This document shows positions 28,601-37,400 of a stretch of DNA of 64,000 nucleotides, one piece after another. The first letter of the stretch is position 1. Every line of letters starts with the position of its first letter. A program made the position numbers and the translations under genes. The notes beneath the pieces are model-generated. The model had not been told where the DNA came from and did no database searches. It saw only the letters and a program-made list of their open reading frames with translations. Origin of the DNA: a virus; IMG/VR virus record IMGVR_UViG_3300024496_000013, positions 1-64,000 of that record. One strand, 5' to 3'.

Positions 28601-31600
28601 TTTCGACTGCTACTGCTTTACCTACTAAGATTGATGTTATAGTATATCTATATACATCCCAGCCTGTTGGTAGGGAGGTCAACCATACTAACGAACCTTC
28701 TTTAAATATTGTTATATCAAGACTGTATAATTCGTCAAGTGTAGTAACTGTAAAATCGACGTCGGCAGGATTTACATACCCCGCAGACATATTGTTTATA
28801 GGATAGTATTTTGTAGGAAATTTAAATTTCCTAGATCCTATCTTATAATCAGAGTCTTTTACCAATACAGATGTTTGATACTGCTTAATATCTATTCCTG
28901 TTGTATCTAATAACACAGGTTGCGGATTGATATTGATATTTTCTTTTTTGATCGAAACTTCTATTTCATTAGACTGATCAATACCACCTAGTCTACCTAC
29001 AAGAAATGCCCATTCTTCATCAAGAACGACAGCATCTGCTTCGATAGCACTCACCTTGTCAAATATCTTAGTGATAGAATTTGCTGTACCTTTTTCTCTT
29101 ATGAAGCCTTGGTATAATCTAAATTGAGTTACTTCATCTTCTGCTATATCCTGTAGGTATTCTCTTTGTTGATACCCAATAGAGTGTTGTGCTAACTTTT
29201 TCTGTTCGTTATCGATACCGATATAGTCTAGTTCGAAATAATCTTCTATTTGATTGATTTTATAATCAAAATTAGATACTAGACCTTTCTGAGGAAGATT
29301 ATCTAATCTTTCCCAATTATTAGAATTAAATTCAACGGAACCTTTTTGAAACTTCAAGCTGGTATAGTAAAACTGTTTGTATTGTACTATATCTCCTAAT
29401 CTATAATCAGTAAACGGTTTCCAAGTTTCTATATTAACATCGTCATAGATGAATCCCGGACTTGTGTAGTCACCATCCCAGTCGGTGGTACGGAAACCTG
29501 CGACTTTGATTCTTTCTTGTCGATATCCTGGTGCCTTATCAAATATAACATCACCAAACACAGTTCTATCATTGAATACAACTACGTGTTCTTTGGTCAC
29601 ATAATTGATTTTAGCAAAATAAATTCCGTCTGTGCTATCAAGAGGTGTTAGTATAAACTTGTTAAATGTCCTATAAACCTGTATGTCCTTAGGTTGTATT
29701 TTTGTCCCGTCACTTCTTTGTATATTATAATCATAAAAATTATCAAGTAGATTATCAGCGACTCGACCAACTTTTTCTATAGTGATCGCAGACGCAGACG
29801 GGCTTAGTGAAATGATAGAACCATTGGCCCAATTATGAGTAGTCCAGAACATGAATTCTTTGCAACTAGTTTCCCAATCATTGGGTACTTGTAAATCTGT
29901 ATTAAAAGATTCAAATACCATTCCCTGGTCTTTGAGATATTCTCCATAACCAAGAAGGAAATCTACTACAGACTGTAAATCAGCGAATACAGTATTATAT
30001 GGCAGCACAGCCGGCTGATACTTAGAAAATTTACTTCTGTTAATAGCTGTAATCGATCCAACTATGGGAACCGACAGTATAGATACCCAAAGAGAACTTT
30101 CAAAATTTTCTGAGCTAGTATGAGCCTGTCTAGATCTGTAAAATTTACTTTGATATCTAATCAATGTTCCTGATGGATAGTATTGATTAGCAGTCCACTC
30201 TACAAAAGTTTCGCTAACACCGCCTACAGAAAATACAGGATCACTAGCTGTAGTCAATGGATGATAATATGTAAAAGCAGAAACTAATGTGTCATAGCCT
30301 GTGAGTTTCCAACCCGAAGATGTTTTTTCGATAATTACAGCCGAATAAGAAACAGTTTCTACTGGTGTGCTAACATTAAAAAATATCTCATAATCTTCAG
30401 AAGGAACAAAAATTCCTGAAGTTTTAGATTGAGGACTCTTGCTATCTAACAAATACTTCTGTTGATTTTTATCTACGAACCCACCTATCTTGTTAGATAA
30501 TTTTACTTTAAAATTATCAGAATTAAATTTTGAAGCTAATTCTACAGATGCTACAGAATTAGATTTTAGATAATCAACGACATAATTTACGAGACCTTTT
30601 GGTTTTGTAACATCTAGTGTTGATTGATAAACTTCATCTAAACTAAGGAATTTTCCTGTAGACGTAGACACCATTTGATCCATATCATTTTTAGTCAACA
30701 GCGTTCTGTCAAAATTCAATGATACAGTCTGTAATGGTCGTAATAAAATAATTGCTTGTAATAGAGCGAAAGGATATCTGCCACTTTTTCTCCAAGCAGA
30801 TTCAGCCGGACCTATGTCGCCAAATACAAATGCTTCGGCAGGCTGTATGATAGCATAATTTATAATCGATCCAGATGACACAGGATCTAATAATCTACCC
30901 TCATCGTCAACTGGAAGATAAGAAAGCAAGTTTGGTCTCTTGAATCTAATATGAGTACCTGCTCTATTACCTTGTCTAATTACACCGTCTCTTATATCTT
31001 CCCACAACAATAAGTTTCCACTAGTGTACGGTGCTGGACCATACTCTTCTTCCCACCATGTTGGTTTTTCACTAAAACCTAGCATTTCCCATGGTCGAGT
31101 ATGAGGAGCATCAGTATCATATAGATAGATATAAATGCCTCGCCAGTATGCTGGCATTTTTTCAGTTCGAGTTATATCTGTGGCTTTAGAAAAGCTATAG
31201 GTGTACTGATTTTCGCTTTCAAAATAGTTATTAGCATAAGGATCTATTCCTAATGGATTAGCCCATCTTAAAAATTCTTGATTTAATACACTGTCTAATT
31301 GTGCTTTAGTGAATTCACCAGTCTTTCCATAACCGCCCAAAAGATTATCAAGATCTAAGAAATCAGGATTGTATTGAATCTTGATATTGTTATAAATTCT
31401 TTTTTCTAATTCTAAAAGTAGTTCATCTCTGAAATCATCATAAGCTACTATAATACTACCGTCATGCCCTCTTATCACTCTAGTAGGTTCTAGATATGTG
31501 TCGTCGAGATAAATCTCAGGTGTAAATTTTTTATATAATCCTAATTTAGTAGGAGTCATCGGCATAAAATTAAATGCCGTTGTATAATATTCTTTTATCT

Positions 31601-34484
31601 GTATCTGATCATTTTCTACTAAGTCTATCAGTAAACGAACAAACCCAAATGTAGAATCAAATTCATAATCTCTACCAACTAAAAGCTGTACGTTGTTGCG
31701 ATAAACATAAACAGCTTTTAATGATTCAGTAGATAAGTCAAATTTCTGAGAAAGAGCAAAAACTTTTATACCTTCGTCTTCTACAGTATAATCGATAGAA
31801 TTATACGCACCGCTACCAATCATGTCTGAATTAGCAAAAGGCGAATTACTATTTTTTGATTTGCTAATATGATCGATGATCTGATCAACAAATTTTACTG
31901 TATCTAGTTCAAACGGTAATTCTACAGCTAAATTTAAAAATTCTGATTTATATTTGTCATATTCTAAAGCAGCATAAGAAATAGCCTTGATTACATTAAT
32001 CTGTCTATCACAGACCAAAGGTAATGATATAGAAGGTACTCCAGAATGTTTTATAAATCTTCTACCGTAATAGAGGTAATCATCTATATCTCTAAGATTG
32101 CTTATACCAGGAAATTGTCCAGAAAAATCTCTAGATAATTCTACCATAGATCTTAGATGATCATTAACCTGGCCTAAAGTGAATTGTGCTACATCTTCAT
32201 TAAGTGGATTTCTTTCTAATGGCAACGGAAATTCATAAAAACCTAAATTAGGTTCAGCATCAGAATAAACTTTAATCATCAGTACATCATTTACAGCAAA
32301 CTCTCTGATAAATGTAAAAGTTCTTTTATCGTTGATGACAGTATCTGTGTACGAATCTTTGATTAAATCTCCGTTGAGATAGAAGAGAATTTTTTCTCTA
32401 GTAACTTGATCCCAAAAAACAGCATCAAACTCCACTGTGTTTGTAACTTCAGTAAAGGTATGAGTCTGTATTACTGCCTGACAATAATCTTCATCAAACA
32501 ATGACCAAGAATTCTTATGTACCCAACTGCCTAGCTCTTTTAACAGTCTGTAATAACCAAAATTTATATTTCTTGTTACGACTGTTGGTCCGGACTGATA
32601 GGTAAAGTTCTGTGTTTCAAAATCAAAATCAAAAAGTATATCGCCAGTATTATTGATATTAAGGTAACTGACTGCGAATCCTAATTCTTTGTCCACTACT
32701 CCCGCAGGATCAACTTTGTAACTTATCAATCTAGTTCCTTGGAAACTAGATGTTACATATTTTTGTGTATCTGAAAGGCTGACATTATCGCTATCAAATA
32801 TATCGAATAATGGTGCTTGGTTGACTGCTAGTTTTTCCTGGCTCTTCTTCCATACTGTTCCATCAAAATGATACATCTTGCCGGCATTTGTTTTGCCTTT
32901 AGTAACGATAAGACATTCTCCAGCTAGTGTTTCACTGTCATCTGCTTCTACTAGATTTATTTGTTTTCTGTTAACTGTGTTAGTGCTAGTCTGGATCGTG
33001 ACAAATTTAACAACATAGATCTTGTTATTGACCATATTGTCGTTGTCTGCTGTAAACAGAACTCTAGCTCCTTCAAACAACGGCACATTGTCGATATTAT
33101 ATCCAGCAGTGCCTTCTATAGTAGAAAACACATCAGTGGTAAAATCATCGATTAGATCTACGCTGTTCTTGGCTTTAGAACCATGGTTGAAAAGCTGTAG
33201 ATTAGTTTGGAATTCTATGATAGGACGTTTAGCTCTGCTGTCTTCAGCTAATCCCGCCGTGGTGCCATTTAATTGGGCAGAATATTCTATGACACTTCTA
33301 TGGAACCAACGATTGTAACGACTCCATGGATTCTTATCCAAGCTGGCACGATTGATGGTTATATAATCTTTTTTAGACGGATAGGTAGAAGCATCATCGA
33401 ATGGTTCTGTGTCAAAAGGCTGATCGTCAAACACCAATGCTCCGTAAGGATTTGGTATGGGAGGTAACTCTAAATCTGACAAATTAATCAGTTTGATACC
33501 TGTGCCTACTCCTTCTACTATCCAATAACCTTTTCTGTAGATTTCCGGAGAAGTTTTGCCTACAAATTCTACTCGTAGTCCATTGGTAAATTTTACACCG
33601 TTGCTGCTTTGATAATTGAGCTTACCGATAATATCTTTTTCTACATCGAGATATGTATTATCTAATACGTTAGCTATCCTAAAAGAACCTATACGGTTGA
33701 TATTAGTTCCACTTTGATAGTAGAGCATGTCTGGTGCATCATTAGGAACTTTAAATGTGATTTTGCCAACTTCAATGCCGTTATTAGTAACACCCTTGTT
33801 GTAATCTGATGGTGTTCCTAGCAGTGTTGTAAGATAATCGATCGTGTCTGAAGTTCTAATATGGAAACCGTCGCCTGGACAATTAACATTAAATTCATAT
33901 GTCTGCCCTCGATACAAAGTTATCGCAGGATTTCTTTTTAATCCGTCAGGAAAAAATAACCATTCATTCTGTCCTTCGGTTACTACTTTGTATGAAGATA
34001 CTACTGATTGTTCTTGTCCTAATACCTGTACAGGATCTGGTCCGGCAGGAAGCCAATAGTATTCTCTATAATTAACAAACTTGTCTAGGTCGAGAGGTGG
34101 AGTCCATGTATAGTGCTGCTGACCTGTAGTTAGATCATCTCTTTCATTTTTGTTATTAAAAAATTTTAATTGATTTTTTAGATCTACATAATCAAAAAGA
34201 TTTTTAGGTTTTTTATTTTCATCGTAGATCACTACGCCGGGTTCAAATTGATAAGCGTGTCTTAGGCTTTGAGCGACATCTAAGTAAACGTCACTAGTAT
34301 TATATGTGCGACCATAATTGCGCCCAATGTAACCGTTTAATCTATCTAAGGTACCTGGCTGTATTAAAGGATCTAAAGTAGCTGACAAAAATTTGTCATT
34401 AGACGAAGACCTAAAAATTTCAGGTAATAGTTCTACGGTCCTCCTTAGAGGTAAACCACTTTGTTTAAAAACTTTTTTATCCAT
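19659..34484 (-). CDS. Giant multidomain baseplate/tail protein (4941 residues), gp7-position
   Basis: This gene takes up nearly a quarter of the window. The N-terminus (LPEIFRSSSNDKFLSATLD, residues about 17-35) resembles large baseplate proteins of aquatic T4-like phages. It sits downstream of gp6, where T4 has gp7 (about 1030 residues). Visible modules: a cupredoxin-like segment at about 190-275 (FNVNCPGDGFHIRTS, then VPNDAPDMLYYQS) without obvious copper ligands; at least five short carbohydrate-module-like repeats (near 1435, 1690, 2200, 2710 and 2830; pattern Y..GD.V.Y....Y); FG-GAP-like beta-propeller repeats at about 2800-3060 (IIGAPN, FVTAPAS, IIVGSPKYL); three YxVGDxIxIxG repeats; and Gly-rich GSGYTSAPTV repeats near 3500 and 3890. 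It is intact, with no frameshift seen. A glycan-binding baseplate arm is inferred. Confidence 0.7.
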   Translation of the reverse strand: MDKKVFKQSGLPLRRTVELLPEIFRSSSNDKFLSATLDPLIQPGTLDRLNGYIGRNYGRTYNTSDVYLDVAQSLRHAYQFEPGVVIYDENKKPKNLFDYVDLKNQLKFFNNKNERDDLTTGQQHYTWTPPLDLDKFVNYREYYWLPAGPDPVQVLGQEQSVVSSYKVVTEGQNEWLFFPDGLKRNPAITLYRGQTYEFNVNCPGDGFHIRTSDTIDYLTTLLGTPSDYNKGVTNNGIEVGKITFKVPNDAPDMLYYQSGTNINRIGSFRIANVLDNTYLDVEKDIIGKLNYQSSNGVKFTNGLRVEFVGKTSPEIYRKGYWIVEGVGTGIKLINLSDLELPPIPNPYGALVFDDQPFDTEPFDDASTYPSKKDYITINRASLDKNPWSRYNRWFHRSVIEYSAQLNGTTAGLAEDSRAKRPIIEFQTNLQLFNHGSKAKNSVDLIDDFTTDVFSTIEGTAGYNIDNVPLFEGARVLFTADNDNMVNNKIYVVKFVTIQTSTNTVNRKQINLVEADDSETLAGECLIVTKGKTNAGKMYHFDGTVWKKSQEKLAVNQAPLFDIFDSDNVSLSDTQKYVTSSFQGTRLISYKVDPAGVVDKELGFAVSYLNINNTGDILFDFDFETQNFTYQSGPTVVTRNINFGYYRLLKELGSWVHKNSWSLFDEDYCQAVIQTHTFTEVTNTVEFDAVFWDQVTREKILFYLNGDLIKDSYTDTVINDKRTFTFIREFAVNDVLMIKVYSDAEPNLGFYEFPLPLERNPLNEDVAQFTLGQVNDHLRSMVELSRDFSGQFPGISNLRDIDDYLYYGRRFIKHSGVPSISLPLVCDRQINVIKAISYAALEYDKYKSEFLNLAVELPFELDTVKFVDQIIDHISKSKNSNSPFANSDMIGSGAYNSIDYTVEDEGIKVFALSQKFDLSTESLKAVYVYRNNVQLLVGRDYEFDSTFGFVRLLIDLVENDQIQIKEYYTTAFNFMPMTPTKLGLYKKFTPEIYLDDTYLEPTRVIRGHDGSIIVAYDDFRDELLLELEKRIYNNIKIQYNPDFLDLDNLLGGYGKTGEFTKAQLDSVLNQEFLRWANPLGIDPYANNYFESENQYTYSFSKATDITRTEKMPAYWRGIYIYLYDTDAPHTRPWEMLGFSEKPTWWEEEYGPAPYTSGNLLLWEDIRDGVIRQGNRAGTHIRFKRPNLLSYLPVDDEGRLLDPVSSGSIINYAIIQPAEAFVFGDIGPAESAWRKSGRYPFALLQAIILLRPLQTVSLNFDRTLLTKNDMDQMVSTSTGKFLSLDEVYQSTLDVTKPKGLVNYVVDYLKSNSVASVELASKFNSDNFKVKLSNKIGGFVDKNQQKYLLDSKSPQSKTSGIFVPSEDYEIFFNVSTPVETVSYSAVIIEKTSSGWKLTGYDTLVSAFTYYHPLTTASDPVFSVGGVSETFVEWTANQYYPSGTLIRYQSKFYRSRQAHTSSENFESSLWVSILSVPIVGSITAINRSKFSKYQPAVLPYNTVFADLQSVVDFLLGYGEYLKDQGMVFESFNTDLQVPNDWETSCKEFMFWTTHNWANGSIISLSPSASAITIEKVGRVADNLLDNFYDYNIQRSDGTKIQPKDIQVYRTFNKFILTPLDSTDGIYFAKINYVTKEHVVVFNDRTVFGDVIFDKAPGYRQERIKVAGFRTTDWDGDYTSPGFIYDDVNIETWKPFTDYRLGDIVQYKQFYYTSLKFQKGSVEFNSNNWERLDNLPQKGLVSNFDYKINQIEDYFELDYIGIDNEQKKLAQHSIGYQQREYLQDIAEDEVTQFRLYQGFIREKGTANSITKIFDKVSAIEADAVVLDEEWAFLVGRLGGIDQSNEIEVSIKKENININPQPVLLDTTGIDIKQYQTSVLVKDSDYKIGSRKFKFPTKYYPINNMSAGYVNPADVDFTVTTLDELYSLDITIFKEGSLVWLTSLPTGWDVYRYTITSILVGKAVAVETGFVSLITNIVHNFKVGDIIGLTNIENLTGFYQVAGVNPKTIIIAVAGTTKEPVIDQSSFCYISTFETVRIDDQSYLTSKKIALLPVGSKIWLDDSGDGYWQVLNRQKQYNPTQISEYGIAFPTGTGASVIYLASRGNTIVGNPGAVVTSGDVTRESAVIVYSQGQGGLIPLQVLVPNSGLQSTYLGSYATVMTTSEDGRWLMIGSPNVSYVPSNYRETFDPNATYQQDDTVLYAGKLWRAVRSIYGDGSTINLNSQDWEPAVIHKANPLGKSIYDINQGYRNQGAIDIFEYSEGQYVLRDTIISPRPGHGEYFASGISIAKVAGIEGTSGDVTLTVTTVDAEGGILGVTASGVSGLNNAIFENISGIDVSEPGSNASFDINRALNRYVVTVRNGGTRYAVGDRIKIVGSRLGGVTPTNDLIVTVNAVNSLGEILGSETYNNVTGIESNLVSEQAVFQISKLRDLYVDVNLTNSGQGYTARSIVSYNGRYYACIRDTRIERGAWDINTTYYPGDIVYYQYNPVLPVGYFKVTAIVTGIAPPDEQYYETHNPILPTDTDFWEPVTGSNFASNALPWRDRAITTGLRVTYTPGTIITIPGTELGGYSPANDLTIRVDAVTSATDTSISDFSFFGTAVPGISWSGIASSGEAQYNDVVGEDISEPGNGAIFTLTRAEGSYSATVGVKGLRYNVGDQIRILGTSIGAVPETYYMAVGAPGSLDDTGRVYLYKFNGIEWTHFQDEGFVGIFDSTKFYPAGTVVWHTNNYYKALSDISPNTETPGVITGDSTVYWEAIDSLNTGMLPVTAATPDDGSTIQTGIKPTDDVENIKIGSSYGYSLSFNADGSKLIIGAPNADSLTFDSYKGVWKSYQIYLKGDTVRRNDSYYTLAADSDKGTIPEGNPSIWSIEYPEEQPRTGAVFIYDRDSNNTYKLSQHIDSVNVNSYLTDSTEISAGDQFGYKILLSSESTNMFVTAPASNFKGVDQGATFVFENKNGTYKLIQKLDSGQLDPNERFGSNICITPDNQTIAISAEGAESYKTTTFDANDTRFDRFVTNFKDSQGKTGKVYVFDKYVGKFVLSEIFDEGLNTNEDFGKSLSASNDSIIVGSPKYLSLDPAFATTRIGRIQKFTKKAGVKPWTVIRQQTNGIDIDKLKNLAIYDAVNNRKIADLDIIDPFKGKILSIADQDIDYKTSYDPAVYSTGTVDNAIDAGQAWMDDNVGKIWWRTSTAKYLDYEQNDFVYKTANWGSLAYGASIDVYEWVETIYRPSEWAAMTGTTAGFEEGISGTPLYPDDSNYSYKQKLDSITGEVLYNVYYYWVRSKNTLPNNSTKTNSAGVIANYIANPTTAGIPFAAITDVDKISLYNLQGSINTDEFLLNIQFYKTDKNINLVHNEYTLLTEGSDEYPVEDIERKWIDSLVGEDILGRSVPDKDLPEKSKYGIANRPRQSMFINRNKAVQITVDYINNILSRYPLADSISYEYLNLTAPLPKSNLNLYDQSFASYKELSTIATAKIKPALLSANIANGKITSVDVIDGGRGYRVPPYVEIDGSGTGAKIKTVINKLGVVTGVIIENSGTKYINARLNVRPFSVLIESDVNSNGYWAIYSWDDKTETFYKTATQAYDTTKFWIPVDYWKSGFSNTSRIKYTIPGLYRESGLTVEIGDLVRVDEYGSGGWAVFETVDPIATDLQNKYRLVGRKNGTIQIVNKFYNTAAESTGYDLTQSYDSNKYDTSFSIEFRNILKAVKENIFIDELSNEWNKLFFVSIHYIFSEQLYVDWAFKTSFLNATHNVGYFSNRINYKSDNLSSYQKYIEEVKPYRTKIRKYTSRYLGQELASSPISDFDLPPVFDINSQSIVPVDSTRLEIDQYPWKFWKDNHAFVVKDIVLTYSGKNYTSVPKVVIEGGGGNGAEAQAFVSSGVVTHIRMIKHGSGYTSAPTVTLVGGVGTVIENSAKAVAIIGQSKARTFDMSIKFDRYSKTPKFKNLGNNFLETESFVCPGTKNTFTLKYPPTTDKSKIAVFLKHPNTAAGTDGAKLLNSQYLIKIFKTNISGTEVLTGQLLLNAAPPQGATVTVHYEKNDEILDALNRIDKYYQPTSGMLGVEKNTIDGEIISDYSQLVTGIDFGGVIVQGSMFDVGAGWDAVPWGLEGWDSSGDMNTDFYVAADGVNRTFYLPEPPPLGKEITIYLRKKLEYNSVRLDDPFFDYYDGSTIQINGLKEAPEHAVMQTFVGDGSTIAVTIPPGVQIDKDDTLIFRPIESDGTVALVGRNIDTAISGGDLTNIGGAYSTATGKTASEIVLDGQKFISPEQVPAPEENVPGQVLDTLSIKVFHTDRAGAPALLTRIYFGDGQTDLYEIGQKVTERKSVTVYVDKVKKDNGLDYTISFETNQVRFVGVLPPAGSTIEVVSMALGGTEILDYKEFIADGLTRYYLTGASYFETGSIYATVDGQIVDAGFVNSKGQVNDLDQTLVEFGNPPEVNRKISIVVLSAESGSYSPLIKVNDQTITVTDIVQRIYPLESFINLGGSPTSNVLVERNGNLLTTVDTVIEIYSGNDSIKIGLDPFRNPGDIIDSQVKVFVNDNLLIFGIDYGFTAEDNTVTLFGKYDIGDIIRIEDYSNSNYEIKNNNIVFRTDLNLQLGDVLNVKWFEQYTTMDLTRDIFKGGELAYSLEKPVLGVSYVWVYVNGERATQDIDYYLSRNRNEIIFNPSFITTSTDVVEIISGSDMIYREPVSFEIFKDVLNKNYYSRYSLSNIKLVENLNYYDESMTLTDATALPVPKFDQPGIVTIGGEKIQYLAIDGNRLTGLRRGMFGTSVTPLFSAGTEVVITGYTEAIPYKDSQEKEDFVSDGTSLLIGPLTFIPAKSAVDGTGYRKEWPVDSIPEEYGPCDTIEVFVAGRRLNKDPVYVYDQTVGSHSPAGDVLVEAEFSVDGSTPYIRLTSAVEAATRITVVKRTGKLWYDVGNSSATTGEGLSNSKTSIVTFLQQKTTNLP

Positions 34485-34486
34485 TA

Positions 34487-37400
34487 TTAAATGCTCGTGC
34501 TAGTTACGATCGACGACGTTGTAAGTTTAAGATCTGAAGCTGTTATATTAGTTAGTATATCAATGGTATCCACAGTTACAGCACTGACTAACAGTTCATC
34601 GGGTTTACTTTGTATTTCTAAAAGACTGCCAAATGCCTGCGTTGTTTGTACAGGAACTATTACCATGTTGCTGATGTCTGGTGAATTTTCTTTAACCACA
34701 TATGTGATTAACTCACTTGCGTGGAATCTATCACCAAAATCAAAATTCTGTACATCAAAGAAATCAGAAATAGCATTGACAATTCTAACTTTAAGATCAT
34801 TATCGTTGATACTTCTGTTAGGATTTTTTACAACCTTAATCCTTGCTTGGAATTCTGCTCTTGCCTTAGATCCAAATAACGGAAAATAGCTCACAGGATG
34901 ATATACTATTTCGTCACTGATAGCCTTGATAGGAGCTAGATTATTACCAAATTCTACTCTTAAAGCTTCTGCGGTCGGTGCTTGTGGCTCTGTAGCGATA
35001 GCACCTTTCAACCAAAGTCTATAGTTGTTGTCGTAATTTCTTGTCAATAGATAAACATCAATGATATTGGTCACAGAAGGATCTATTCTTCTTCCTTCAC
35101 CAGAAGTGTGAATATACTGGAACTTTAAATCGCTGCGTCCTACATATCCCACATACGAAGGTTCTAAAATAAAGGTATTGGTTACCAAATCTACTCGCTT
35201 GACAAAATTTTCTAACTGATCATAAAAATATATCAATTGATTGTGAGCATAATCATTTACTGCTGTATTAGCTTCTTTGTCTCGTACCAATATGTAATCG
35301 TTCTTGTTTGGCACAAACACGTAAGTTTTAGCACCAAATTCATCAACATCCTCTTTAAAGAATACATATTTGGTAGTATTATTGGTTCCCACTATTTCAT
35401 CAAAAGCATCAGGATTATCTATGACTCCGTCATCGTTAGAATCAATAAAACTGATCTTGATCGAGTCATTGGCTTGATATCCATCATCATAGCGCACACT
35501 ATCCGAAACAGTAAATGAAACGTCTTCTTTGATAGTCTGTTTAGAATCAACTATAGATAATACATCAGCAAGAGTAAACTGAGGTTTATTAGTCTTTAAA
35601 GCTAGGATAGCATTAGCCACTTCTAATGATCCTACATTCAATGCCACCGGTGCTGTGTTTACTGATAATACCTTGACAGCATCTTTGATAACTGTTCTTG
35701 TTTTGCTATCATAGATTTTTTGATTCTTATCAAAATAAAATCTATTTTGTTCAACACTGGTGAAAACATAATCTGTTCCTCTCAGTCTTACTTTGTAAGT
35801 TTCACCATCAAAAATAAATGCTATCAACCAAGAAGCATCTAGGCTCTTGTTGGTAGAATCGCCTGCTTGACCTAGATTAAAATTACTAGTTTGATCTATG
35901 TTACTAGCTGTTACTATCGCCCAAGAATTGGTTGTTCTTACATATCTTATACCAAAAGTTTGATTTAGGAAACAGAGGTTGATTATTTCTGATTCTATAT
36001 CGCTGGTAAATTTATTATCAAATTTAGGAACTACCTGCGATGGTACAGCACCTGTAGGAATAACCGAGCTGACTGTAATCGGGCCTCTGCCTGTTGATAA
36101 ATTACCTTTACCTGCGTTTGTGCCATCACCTACAACCTGTACAACTTTGGCCCAGATATATGTCTTATGATCAGTATTCATGGGATCATAATCAACGACT
36201 TTGCCTTTGTAAAATGCTTTCGTGCTGCTAGGTGGTACAAATTTAATTAGAGCATTTACTGTTAGATATTTTAAGTTACTGGTAGTATAAGATCCTACAC
36301 GTATAGGAAAACTGTCAAATGCGTTGCCAAAATAACCCGTACTTGATCCAGTATCTGCTGTGCTCTGTAACCATTTAACGTTAACGTCTGAAAGGAAAAT
36401 TTTATCAAAGTTAGTAAGATAAAAATTATAAGTTTGAAAATCAGCTACTGCTGGTTCTATGACATCCTTGATATAATTCAACAAAATAGTTTTATTAGAA
36501 AGTGTAAAACTAAAAGTTCTTTCGTTGTCATATCGATAGATGATTCCGTCGTCGGCAAATACATTTACACCACTGTACTTTCCGCTAGCATCAATGATAT
36601 CAAAATTCCTGCTTATACCGCTGCTACTTCTGTTGATCGATTTTACCTTGAGAATATCTTGGCTGCTAGATAGCGGAGCTAGATTATAATCTTCTCCTGT
36701 GATCATTCTATTCTGTGTATAATAGACAGCAGGAGCATTAGCACGGATAGTGTCCATGTCTTCAGATGCGGCGCTGTTATCCACGCTGTAATAGAGGCTA
36801 CAGGTCACTGTCAAGGTTTCAGCAGTACCTCTAGAACTAGTATAAGGAATTGATAAAGTTACTCCTCGTAATTCGTTAGGAGAAATAATATATCTTAAAC
36901 CATTGCTGACTCTATAATAAATCTTAAAAGAACCTCTAGGCAAATTGCCATACACACCGTCAGCAAATAAAAGATCTACCTGATCATTATTTTTTGTAAT
37001 AGCAGAATAGATATTCTTGACGCCGTTGCTAACACTATTATAAACAATATTGTTGCCTGTCAAAGAAGAAACCTGTGTCCATTTTTCTCCTTGATTTCCT
37101 GCGGCATCGACAGCATATAGCCAAAGGTCATCATTGTTAATACCATTGGTAGTGATATTGATTATTTCGTTAACTGTCGGCTGTGTGATCGTAAAATCAG
37201 CCGTAGTCATGCTACCTTGCTTGAACAGTAAGAAAAATCCAGTATTGCTGCTAGCATTACCTTTTCCGTCTTGTCTGTAGACAAAACCTAACTTATTGCC
37301 CGGAATAGGATCTTCTTCATAGATATAATCTTTTCCGATTATGCTAGTACTAACCAATTCAAAATTCATAGAACGGCCGCCTGCTACCTTACTAAAAGTA

